Positions 8,821-15,506 of a stretch of DNA of 64,000 nt are shown one piece after another. The stretch spans positions 62,001 to 126,000 of the forward strand of contig CALMVZ010000013.1 of the NCBI GenBank assembly GCA_937873155.1, given 5' to 3'. This DNA is from an uncultured Bacteroidota bacterium (GTDB taxonomy: Bacteria; Bacteroidota; Bacteroidia; B-17B0; Aurantibacillaceae). A program made the translations under genes and the position numbers. The notes beneath the pieces were generated by a model. It did not search any database, had not been told where the DNA came from, and was given only the letters and a program-made list of their open reading frames with translations. Position 1 is the first letter of the stretch, and every line of letters starts with the position of its first letter.

Positions 8821-8877
8821 GGATGCATTCCTCAAGGTTTTTGATTTATTTAATTTTATTTATGTGAGAATGCATCC
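8821..8877. repeat. Inverted repeat in the hpt-adk spacer
   Basis: GGATGCATTC (8821-8830) and GAATGCATCC (8868-8877) are perfectly complementary, extended by TCA/TGA with one bulged base, around a very AT-rich 37-nt loop. In the transcript of the minus-strand operon it could form a hairpin between hpt and adk. No U-tract follows, so it is more likely an mRNA processing or stability element than a terminator. Confidence 0.5.
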
Positions 8878-8884
8878 CACGGGT

Positions 8885-9412
8885 TTAAGCTAAAACAAAA
8901 ACGTCTTTTAAATTACGTCCTAATCCATCATAATCCAAACCGTAACCAACCACAAAATCATTCGGAATTTCCATTCCCACATAATCGATCTTTATTTTTT
9001 TTGTGTAGGCAGTCGGTTTAAAAAAAGCGGTCGCAATTTTGAACGACTTCACTTTTTTATTGGTCAGTACTTCTGCCAGTTTCTCTAATGTATTTCCGGT
9101 ATCAACAATATCTTCAATAATTATAACTGTTCTTCCGGTCAGATCCTGGTTCAATCCGATTAATTCAGTGATCGTTCCGCTGCTTGTTGTACCATGATAC
9201 GAAGCTAATTTAACGAATGAGATCTCTGCATTCAAATTTATTTCTTTCATCAGATCAGCGGCAAACATAAAAGACCCATTTAGAACCGCTAAAAAAACCG
9301 GTGATTCACCGGCTAAGTCAGAGTTAATTTTATTGGCCACTTGTTTAACGGCTTCCAAAATTTTGTCGGAACTTATGTAAGGTTTGAACTGTTTGTCTTT
9401 TAGAGTTACCAC
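8885..9412 (-). CDS. hpt: Hypoxanthine phosphoribosyltransferase
   Basis: Purine salvage enzyme converting hypoxanthine or guanine plus PRPP to IMP or GMP. The PRPP-binding signature VIIIEDIVDTGNTL is intact. SFVKLASYHGTTSSG and the C-terminal VGYGLDYDGLGRNL, typical of bacterial HPRTs, are also present. The open frame extends to 9532, but that would overlap the divergent sua5 gene by 73 bp and run through its promoter. The GTG at 9412 gives a normal 176-residue enzyme and lies just downstream of an exact TATATTTG -7 box (9429-9436, minus). It is first in the hpt-adk-obg cluster. Confidence 0.95.
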   Translation of the reverse strand: MVTLKDKQFKPYISSDKILEAVKQVANKINSDLAGESPVFLAVLNGSFMFAADLMKEINLNAEISFVKLASYHGTTSSGTITELIGLNQDLTGRTVIIIEDIVDTGNTLEKLAEVLTNKKVKSFKIATAFFKPTAYTKKIKIDYVGMEIPNDFVVGYGLDYDGLGRNLKDVFVLA

Positions 9413-9428
9413 GTTAATTTTAAGCAAG

Positions 9429-9436
9429 CAAATATA
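9429..9436 (-). promoter_or_regulatory. -7 box of the hpt promoter
   Basis: TATATTTG on the minus strand is an exact match to the Bacteroidota TAnnTTTG element, 16 bp before the GTG start at 9412. It decides the hpt start. It overlaps the upstream region of the divergent sua5 promoter. Confidence 0.7.
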
Positions 9437-9447
9437 GCCTTTTTTGC

Positions 9448-9455
9448 TAATTTTG
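9448..9455 (+). promoter_or_regulatory. -7 box of the sua5 promoter
   Basis: TAATTTTG is an exact TAnnTTTG match ending only four bases before the ATG at 9460. Transcription from it would start at or next to the start codon, giving a leaderless mRNA. It lies 11 bp from the divergent hpt box. Confidence 0.7.
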
Positions 9456-9459
9456 AGCA

Positions 9460-10404
9460 ATGGCAACCATTGGGAAAGATATTTTAAAAGCAAGTCAATT
9501 GTTAGAGCAGGGAAAGCTGGTCGCCATCCCAACGGAAACCGTATATGGCCTTGGTGCTAACGCCCTTGATACCACTGCGGTTGCGGGCATTTTCAGAGCT
9601 AAGAACAGGCCGACCTTCGACCCCTTGATCATCCATACTTATTCGATTGAAAAGGCCAGGGAATATGTAACGAAATTCCCCCCTGAACTGGAAAAATTAG
9701 CTGAAGCTTATTGGCCGGGACCTCTGACCATATTATTGCCAAAGAAAAATGTGGTTCCTGACCTGGTTACTTCCGGATCAAATAATGTGGCAGTGAGAGT
9801 TCCGAAGCATCCTTTGGCATTGCAATTACTAAAAGGTCTTTACTTTCCTTTAGCTGCACCAAGTGCAAATCCCTTCGGATACATTAGTCCTACAAAGCCT
9901 GAACATGTAAATAAGCAATTAGGAAACGAAGTGGATTACATCCTGGATGGCGGCGCTTGTGAAGTTGGGATTGAATCAACGATCGTTGGAATGGAGGATG
10001 GAAAAGTTTGTATTTATCGATTAGGTGGTTTGAGTATTGAACAAATTGAAAAGATAGTTGGGAAAGTAAATTTAAAAATAAATTCCTCAGGTGATCCAAC
10101 TGCGCCCGGACAATTAAAAAGTCATTATTCCCCGATAAAAAAGTTGGTGATCGGAAATGTAGATGAATTGTTGAAGCGGTATGATAATCCCGGTGTTTTG
10201 AATTTTGGCGACAGAAATTATGATGTTTACACGTATGATCTCTCGAGAGATGCTGATCTCACAGAAGCTGCTGCAAATCTGTTCCAGGGATTAAGATCAT
10301 TGGATGAAAGTAATGTTGAAGTAATTTTAACTGAACTTCTTCCGGAAATAGGATTAGGAATCGCTATTAATGACAGATTAACAAGAGCTGCAGCTGAAAA
10401 ATAA
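9460..10404 (+). CDS. L-threonylcarbamoyladenylate synthase (Sua5 type)
   Basis: Makes threonylcarbamoyl-AMP from threonine, bicarbonate and ATP for the t6A37 modification of ANN-decoding tRNAs. The YrdC domain covers about residues 8-195: PTETVYGLGANAL, KNRPTFDPLIIH, YWPGPLTILLPK, VAVRVPKHPLA and APSANPFGYISPT. A linker containing SPTAPGQLKSHY-like sequence (here SGDPTAPGQLKSHYSP) leads to the C-terminal Sua5 domain, which separates Sua5 from the shorter TsaC. Length 314 aa is typical. It is transcribed divergently from hpt and has its own, apparently leaderless, promoter. The next gene follows 19 bp downstream. Confidence 0.95.
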   Translation: MATIGKDILKASQLLEQGKLVAIPTETVYGLGANALDTTAVAGIFRAKNRPTFDPLIIHTYSIEKAREYVTKFPPELEKLAEAYWPGPLTILLPKKNVVPDLVTSGSNNVAVRVPKHPLALQLLKGLYFPLAAPSANPFGYISPTKPEHVNKQLGNEVDYILDGGACEVGIESTIVGMEDGKVCIYRLGGLSIEQIEKIVGKVNLKINSSGDPTAPGQLKSHYSPIKKLVIGNVDELLKRYDNPGVLNFGDRNYDVYTYDLSRDADLTEAAANLFQGLRSLDESNVEVILTELLPEIGLGIAINDRLTRAAAEK

Positions 10405-10423
10405 TTTCTATATTTAGCGTTCT

Positions 10424-10834
10424 ATGAGAACTCAGACCTACCGATTAGCTACTTTAGAATACGACGAAAAAACAAACATTTTATTTTACAGGGTTAAACA
10501 GGAACAAACAGTGGATGTTCCCGAGATCAAAGAGATGCTTGAATATGTACAGGAATTTATGGGTCCTTTCAAACATTATGCAGTTGTTGATTTCGGAGGG
10601 AATTTAACTTCAAGTACAGAAGCCCGCCAGGTTTATGCAGATGCGGAATATATTCAGAAATATAGAATTGCAGATGCATTCTTAGTTAGATCTTTGCCTG
10701 TAAGATTAATAGCTAATTTCTTTATCAACGTTACAAAGCCAAAAGTAAATACACGGTTATTTACTGATGAGCCGGCTGCCGTTAAATGGCTTGAGACCTT
10801 GAAAAAAGTTTCAGATAAAGAATTACAAAACTAA
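10424..10834 (+). CDS. Small STAS/SpoIIAA-like cytosolic protein
   Basis: A 136-aa soluble protein without signal peptide or membrane span. Its layout resembles the STAS/SpoIIAA-like families common in Bacteroidota (DUF7793-like): an N-terminal strand pair with a short acidic turn (YDEKTNILFYRVKQ), a helix (EIKEMLEYVQEFM), a strand YAVVDFGG, and a conserved block near the end (IANFFINVTKPKVNTRLF followed by AAVKWLE). In the relatives I recall, the last block is the best-conserved part. The role is unknown. It follows sua5 on the same strand and converges on ftsK with only 2 bp between the stops. The gene call is firm, the fold assignment moderate. Confidence 0.75.
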   Translation: MRTQTYRLATLEYDEKTNILFYRVKQEQTVDVPEIKEMLEYVQEFMGPFKHYAVVDFGGNLTSSTEARQVYADAEYIQKYRIADAFLVRSLPVRLIANFFINVTKPKVNTRLFTDEPAAVKWLETLKKVSDKELQN

Positions 10835-10836
10835 AA

Positions 10837-13515
10837 TTATTGTCCTTTTATCTTTGCAATGATGGCATCTAATTGCGCCATGTCTTTACACAAAACCTCG
10901 CGAGCTTTAGAGCCTTCAAATTGTCCGATGATACCGGCGGCTTCCAATTGATCAACAATTCGTCCGGCGCGGTTATAGCCCAGTTTTAATTTACGTTGTA
11001 AGAAGGATGCGCTGCCTTGCTGGAACTGGACAACTAATTTAGCTGCATCTTCAAACATTTTATCGCGCTCGCTCAGATCAACTTCGCCTGAACTCTCAGC
11101 GTTTTCATCCACATATTCCGGTAGCATGAATGCACTTGGATAAGCACGTTGTCCGCCAATGAAATCACAGATCTTCTCAACTTCAGGTGTATCAACGAAT
11201 GCACATTGAATACGGATCAGATCATTTCCTGTACTCAATAACATATCACCACGGCCGATCAATTGTTCTGCTCCGCCTGCATCTAAGATCGTTCTCGAAT
11301 CTATTTTACTTGATACCCGGAAAGCAATACGTGCCGGGAAGTTCGCTTTGATCGTACCTGTAATAATATTTACTGATGGACGCTGAGTTGCAATGATCAA
11401 ATGTATACCAACGGCACGGGCTAATTGAGCAAGACGGGCGATTGGAGTTTCCACTTCTTTACCTGCTGTCATGATCAGATCCGCGAACTCATCCACAACT
11501 AAAACAATGTATGGTAAATATTTGTGACCATCATTCGGATTTAATTTACGATTCACGAATTTCGCGTTGTACTCTTTTATATTTCTTACCTGTGCATCCT
11601 GTAACAAGCCATAACGCGCATCCATCTCGATACACAATGAGTTTAATGTGTGAATCACTTTGGTGTTATCAGTGATGATCGCGTCTTCTGAGTTTGGTAA
11701 TTTCGCTAAGAAGTGGCGTTCAATTTTATTGAATAAAGTTAATTCTACTTTTTTAGGATCCACTAACACGAATTTAATTTGTGCCGGATGTTTTTTATAA
11801 AGTAAAGAAACAAGCACCGCATTCAATCCAACAGATTTACCCTGCCCGGTGGCACCTGCCATTAACAAGTGGGGCATCTTTGCTAAATCGGCAATAAAAA
11901 TTTCGTTGCTAATGGTTTTTCCTAGGGCTATCGGTAGATCAAAAGTTGAGTTGTTGAATTTCTCGGAGGCTAAGATGTTACGCATTGGTACCATCTCGGC
12001 GGTTTGGTTCGGCACCTCAATCCCAATAGTTCCTTTACCCGGAATAGGAGCAATGATACGGATACCAAGTGCCGCTAAACTTAAAGCGATATCATCTTCT
12101 AAGTTTTTAATTTTTGAGATTCGAACGCCCGCTGCAGGAACAATTTCGTACAATGTTACAGTCGGACCAACGGTCGCCATGATCTTATCGATCTCAATCC
12201 CGTAATTTTTAAGAGTAGCGATGATACGGTCTTTGTTCTGAACTAATTCTTCCTGGTTTACTTTTGAATGCTGGTTCCCGTAATCATTCAACAGATCATA
12301 ATGCGGGAATTGGTAATTGCCGAGATCAAGAGTAGGGTCATATTCGCCAAACTCTTCAACTAATTTCGCAGCTTTATTTTCATCTTCAAGAACTTCTTCT
12401 TTCGCACCGGTATCTACTAAAAATTCCGGCTCGCCTTCTTTAGAAACTTTTTCAATCGTTTCTGTAGTTGTATCAAGAGCTATTGGTTCTTCAATAACCG
12501 GTTCTTCTTTTTTCTCTTCAGCCAAAGGAGTTTCAACAACAGCATTCTTTATTTCAAAATTTAAAGCTTGTGCTTCTTCCTCTTCAGAAAGTTTTTCTTC
12601 TTTGCTTTCGTTCACGTAGAAAATCGTTTCTGCTTTTTCTTCTGCTACAACTTCTTCTTCTGCTTCTTCTTCAACCGCGTCAGGAACTAATTCCATCTTA
12701 CGCTCAGGTAATTTGAAAGAAAGATTTATGCTCAACACTAAGAAAGTCAACATAGAGAATCCTAACAATGCTAACAAGCCAATTCTGCCAACATAATTGC
12801 TTATCTCCGCATTCATGATGTAACCGAATCCTCCGCCTAAGAAGAACCATTTGTCATGGAAAATAAATGCAAGGGTCAGAGAACTCCACACCATGATGAA
12901 TAACCATTTCGCGTTGAAAGCTTGAGGTTTCACGTATGACTTGCTTAATAATTTTTGCAGACCATACATCACCAGCACAGGAACAAAAAGGAAAGATGAA
13001 ACACCAAACCATTTGTGCATGAATTGATGTGATACGAGAGCACCTAATTTTCCCAACCAGTTCTTTACTTTGATATCGGGGTTGAATAATTCTGATAATG
13101 GCCCGAGAACTTTATCCTGATCCACATCCCAGGTAAAGAAATAGGAAATAAAAGCTATAGCCAGATAAGTTCCTGTTAATATTAAACTGAGTCCGAATAT
13201 TTTTTGGGTGCGTTCATTCTGATAAACATCAACTATTTTTTGCCAGCGTTGCGCTAAAGTGATCTTCTGTACTTTTTCTTTTTTCTTAGCTTTAGGTTTC
13301 AAAGCTTCTTCAACAACTTCTTCAGTGGCTTTATCTTCGGTCTCTTGTTTTTTTACACGGTTCTTTTTTGGTTTTTTAGGCAGGAAAGGATCTTCTTCAA
13401 CATCGTGGTTACGGTTGATCTCGAATTTCACTTCCTCTTTTTCCTCCGCGTTCTCTTCGAACGTATTGGTTTCGGGAAGCGGGATATTTCTGAATTTATT
13501 TTTCTTTTCTGCCAT
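10837..13515 (-). CDS. ftsK: DNA translocase FtsK/SpoIIIE
   Basis: Septum-located DNA pump that clears chromosome ends and activates XerCD recombination at dif. The N-terminus has four hydrophobic segments (about residues 106-126, 170-190, 204-224 and 243-265), after a charged cytoplasmic leader of about 100 residues. An acidic, Glu-rich linker (about 275-390) is followed by the alpha/beta motor domain with Walker A GATGQGKS (554-561) and Walker B VLVVDEFADL (671-680), and then a C-terminal winged-helix gamma domain (LQRKLKLGYNRAGRIVDQLE). At 892 aa it is complete. The upstream sequence has a near-match -7 box TATCTTTA (13539-13546, minus). Confidence 0.97.
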   Translation of the reverse strand: MAEKKNKFRNIPLPETNTFEENAEEKEEVKFEINRNHDVEEDPFLPKKPKKNRVKKQETEDKATEEVVEEALKPKAKKKEKVQKITLAQRWQKIVDVYQNERTQKIFGLSLILTGTYLAIAFISYFFTWDVDQDKVLGPLSELFNPDIKVKNWLGKLGALVSHQFMHKWFGVSSFLFVPVLVMYGLQKLLSKSYVKPQAFNAKWLFIMVWSSLTLAFIFHDKWFFLGGGFGYIMNAEISNYVGRIGLLALLGFSMLTFLVLSINLSFKLPERKMELVPDAVEEEAEEEVVAEEKAETIFYVNESKEEKLSEEEEAQALNFEIKNAVVETPLAEEKKEEPVIEEPIALDTTTETIEKVSKEGEPEFLVDTGAKEEVLEDENKAAKLVEEFGEYDPTLDLGNYQFPHYDLLNDYGNQHSKVNQEELVQNKDRIIATLKNYGIEIDKIMATVGPTVTLYEIVPAAGVRISKIKNLEDDIALSLAALGIRIIAPIPGKGTIGIEVPNQTAEMVPMRNILASEKFNNSTFDLPIALGKTISNEIFIADLAKMPHLLMAGATGQGKSVGLNAVLVSLLYKKHPAQIKFVLVDPKKVELTLFNKIERHFLAKLPNSEDAIITDNTKVIHTLNSLCIEMDARYGLLQDAQVRNIKEYNAKFVNRKLNPNDGHKYLPYIVLVVDEFADLIMTAGKEVETPIARLAQLARAVGIHLIIATQRPSVNIITGTIKANFPARIAFRVSSKIDSRTILDAGGAEQLIGRGDMLLSTGNDLIRIQCAFVDTPEVEKICDFIGGQRAYPSAFMLPEYVDENAESSGEVDLSERDKMFEDAAKLVVQFQQGSASFLQRKLKLGYNRAGRIVDQLEAAGIIGQFEGSKAREVLCKDMAQLDAIIAKIKGQ

Positions 13516-13615
13516 TGTAATAGGGTGCCAATATCCTATAAAGATAACGAGCGGGCAGGGTGCATAGATACGCTATTGCTAATGTTGTTAACCGCGAATT
13601 GTTGAAGAAAGGGGC

Positions 13616-14521
13616 CTATTTTTCAACTGTAAATTTCGAGATATAAGTGTTTTTTTGGGTATAAATGAGGATATTGTAAATCCCGCTTGCTAATTGGGAA
13701 ATATCTATATTATTTATGTTTTCTTTTAAAGATAATACTATGCGGCCTGAATTATCTCTAATTACAATGTTGTTTATCACTTCATTTTGTGCTATTTTAA
13801 AATGAAGACGGTTACCGGTTGGATTAGGATAAACATTAAGCACTTCATTTTTTATGCTCTCATTTATTCCGGTAGCCATTGCAAAATCAGTGATCGAACG
13901 GGGAAGAAGCTGATACCCTGTCGTACAGCCGCTTGAAGGTGACGAACAATATTGCGATGCAAGTCCTGTAATGTTTACAGGTCCGGTTGGAATAGGTTGT
14001 CCTATAATAGTTGTATTCGTACTAACCACTCTCACCTCGAAGGTTTGGCTGGCTGATGCCACGGTATAATTAGCGCTTACCGGGGCAAAATTACCGGAAG
14101 CTGCAAAGGTACAATTCTGTATAGTTACTAATTGTCCCTCTACAGGTTCCGCAAGGGTGGACGGAGTAATTATCAGCGGAGATGGTAATGGTTTTCCTGA
14201 CGCATGAACAGTAAAACCCTGGATGGGATTTATTTCCAGGAGATTGAAATAAAGAACGGTAGGACCGGTAATGGAAATAGAATCCCCTTTGGTAACTGCT
14301 GTAAAACCGGGAACGCTTGCCGTACCGTTATATACGGCCATACCGCCTGTTCCGTCCTGCATAAAACGAAAATTTATTCCTTGCTCTGCTGCGTTAGTAA
14401 CAATTCCTCTAATGGTAACAGTTGATCCAACTGCAGCGGCCCGCGCAGCAGCAATAGACATTTGCGACCTTGCGTTAAAAGAAAGAAATATTAACGCCAC
14501 TACAATAAAAAATGATCTCAT
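13616..14521 (-). CDS. T9SS-secreted protein with OB-fold-like domain
   Basis: Signal peptide (MRSFFIVVALIFLSFNARSQ), a central region of about 190 residues, and a type A T9SS sorting domain (VYPNPTGNRLHFKI, IVIRDNSGRIVLSL, ASGIYNILIYT, KFTVEK). The central part (VGSTVTIRGIVTNAAEQG, FRFMQDGTGGMAVYNG, KGDSISITGPTVLYFNLLEI, EGQLVTIQNC) resembles the OB-fold domains attached to secreted nucleases and DUF5689-type proteins in Bacteroidota. No nuclease or other catalytic domain follows, so this is a stand-alone short form. It has its own exact -7 box (14541-14548, minus). Secretion assignment is firm, biochemical role unknown. Confidence 0.84.
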   Translation of the reverse strand: MRSFFIVVALIFLSFNARSQMSIAAARAAAVGSTVTIRGIVTNAAEQGINFRFMQDGTGGMAVYNGTASVPGFTAVTKGDSISITGPTVLYFNLLEINPIQGFTVHASGKPLPSPLIITPSTLAEPVEGQLVTIQNCTFAASGNFAPVSANYTVASASQTFEVRVVSTNTTIIGQPIPTGPVNITGLASQYCSSPSSGCTTGYQLLPRSITDFAMATGINESIKNEVLNVYPNPTGNRLHFKIAQNEVINNIVIRDNSGRIVLSLKENINNIDISQLASGIYNILIYTQKNTYISKFTVEK

Positions 14522-14540
14522 GCCTGTATTTTTAGTATAT

Positions 14541-14548
14541 CAAATTTA
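14541..14548 (-). promoter_or_regulatory. -7 box for the OB-fold T9SS gene
   Basis: TAAATTTG on the minus strand is an exact TAnnTTTG element 19 bp upstream of the ATG at 14521. Confidence 0.65.
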
Positions 14549-14644
14549 ATACTTTATCCCTGATCTTATTTATTATTTTTTAGATAGGTCTCGCCTGTTA
14601 ATTTACCCGGAACTATTGTGTATTATGATGAATTGATAAAAAAA

Positions 14645-14878
14645 TAAACCCTCAGCCTGAATAAAAACGGAAATTTTTTAAACCGTGAGGGTTCTTTGTC
14701 CCGATAGCTATCGGGATGGCACCAGGATCGAATAAATTTTTTGAAGAGAGTGGATAAAAAATAAACCCTCAGCCTGAATAAAAACGGAAATTTTTTAAAC
14801 CGTGAGGGTTCTTTGTCCCGATAGCTATCGGGATGGCACTAGGATCGAATAAATTTTTTGAAGAGAGTGGATAAAAAA
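14645..14878. repeat. Two 117-bp tandem repeats with terminator-like hairpins
   Basis: Units 14645-14761 and 14762-14878 are identical except for one base (ACCAGG versus ACTAGG). Each unit contains: a hairpin AACCCTCA/TGAGGGTT (14647-14654 with 14686-14693; 14764-14771 with 14803-14810) with an inner CGG/CCG pair; the perfect palindrome TCCCGATAGCTATCGGGA (14699-14716; 14816-14833); and a tRNA-3'-end-like TGGCACCAGGATCGAA. A third, partial unit begins at 14879. The stretch 14522-14644 upstream holds only the minus-strand promoter and no other feature I can see. No open frame of note crosses the array. Confidence 0.9.
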
Positions 14879-14879
14879 T

Positions 14880-14929
14880 AAACCCTTCAGCCTGAATCAA
14901 AACGGAATTTTTGAAACCGTGAAGGGTTT
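14880..14929 (-). terminator. Terminator hairpin of tRNA-Arg (third repeat unit)
   Basis: Read on the minus strand, AAACCCTTCA pairs perfectly over 10 bp with TGAAGGGTTT, around a loop with an inner ACGG/CCGT stem, and is followed by TATTTTTTAT. This fits an intrinsic terminator starting 16 nt after the tRNA-Arg 3' end. It is the diverged third copy of the 117-bp repeat: the stem has CTTC/GAAG where units 1 and 2 have CTC/GAG, a paired change that keeps the stem. Confidence 0.75.
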
Positions 14930-14944
14930 TCGGTTTGGCACCGG

Positions 14945-15018
14945 TGATTCCGCCGCGACTCGAACGCGGAACCGTCAGCTTAGAAGGCTGATGCTCTATC
15001 CAGTTGAGCTACGGAACC
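14945..15018 (-). tRNA. tRNA-Arg (anticodon TCT)
   Basis: Reads AGA codons. On the minus strand the 74-nt sequence folds as a standard cloverleaf. The acceptor stem is GGTTCCG with CGGAATC (one G-U pair), the D-arm GCTC-AACTGGATA-GAGC, and the anticodon arm TCAGC-CTTCTAA-GCTGA with anticodon TCT. The T-arm is CCGCG-TTCGAGT-CGCGG, with discriminator A. The genomic sequence after the discriminator reads CCG, so the CCA end is not encoded. Downstream on the same strand lies the triplicated terminator-like repeat. Confidence 0.97.
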
Positions 15019-15127
15019 ATATGCAAAGAGCTTGTTTTAGGGGCACAAATGTAATAAAAGAATCAGGGAAAATTCAATTTTTTAGGGTCATTTGTGTTTT
15101 AAGAAGGATCAGGCAAGTTTTTGGGCT

Positions 15128-15148
15128 GTGATTTTCGAAAAAAATCAC
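15128..15148. promoter_or_regulatory. Inverted repeat upstream of the small Cys protein gene
   Basis: GTGATTTT and AAAATCAC (perfect 8-bp arms, 5-nt spacer) end directly before a near-consensus -7 box TATAATTG (15149-15156). The position between the -33 and -7 regions suits an operator. The arms are AT-rich, so chance cannot be excluded. Confidence 0.4.
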
Positions 15149-15181
15149 TATAATTGAATCACAGACTAAAACTTCCTCATT

Positions 15182-15451
15182 ATGAAAAACAGGAGAATAC
15201 TATTCTTAGCTTTTGCCTTGATCATGGGTACAAACTTTGCTTTCTCGCAGGCAAAAAAACCGGCAAAAAAGAAAGCGCCCGCAAAGGCCATCAGTATTTA
15301 TCTTTGCACGGATCCAAAAGACAAACTTTTCCATAAACGCAGTTCTTGCGCAGGGTTGAATAAATGCGCCAATGAGATCAAATTCATTAAGTCTGCTACA
15401 GAATTAAAAAAATGGAAGCGTAAATCATGCTCCCGGTGCCATAATAAATAA
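15182..15451 (+). CDS. Small exported cysteine-rich, metal-site-like protein
   Basis: An 89-residue protein with signal peptide (cleavage near FAFSQ, residue 23), a Lys/Ala-rich linker, and a compact C-terminal domain. The pattern F-H51-K-R-S-S-C56, C62, then K-S-C83-S-R-C86-H resembles the small zinc-site module with consensus YH-x3-C ... A ... C-x2-C that is attached to many secreted nucleases and phage proteins. Here it stands alone. By inference it binds a metal in the periplasm or outside the cell; no enzymatic residues are seen. A near-consensus -7 box and an inverted repeat lie just upstream. The glycosyltransferase gene follows with its own promoter. Confidence 0.75.
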   Translation: MKNRRILFLAFALIMGTNFAFSQAKKPAKKKAPAKAISIYLCTDPKDKLFHKRSSCAGLNKCANEIKFIKSATELKKWKRKSCSRCHNK

Positions 15452-15478
15452 GCCAATTTAGCCGTTCTTATACCTGTC

Positions 15479-15486
15479 TAATTTTG
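15479..15486 (+). promoter_or_regulatory. -7 box of the glycosyltransferase gene
   Basis: TAATTTTG is an exact TAnnTTTG element 20 bp before the GTG start at 15507. Confidence 0.65.
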
Positions 15487-15506
15487 GTATATTTAGGGAC
15501 TTTTAC

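Noticed and set aside
14645-14933. Tandem repeats as a CRISPR array
   Set aside because: The 117-bp units are contiguous without variable spacers, there are only three, and no cas genes are near.
14919-15131. 70-codon plus-strand frame
   Set aside because: It runs across tRNA-Arg and its terminator.
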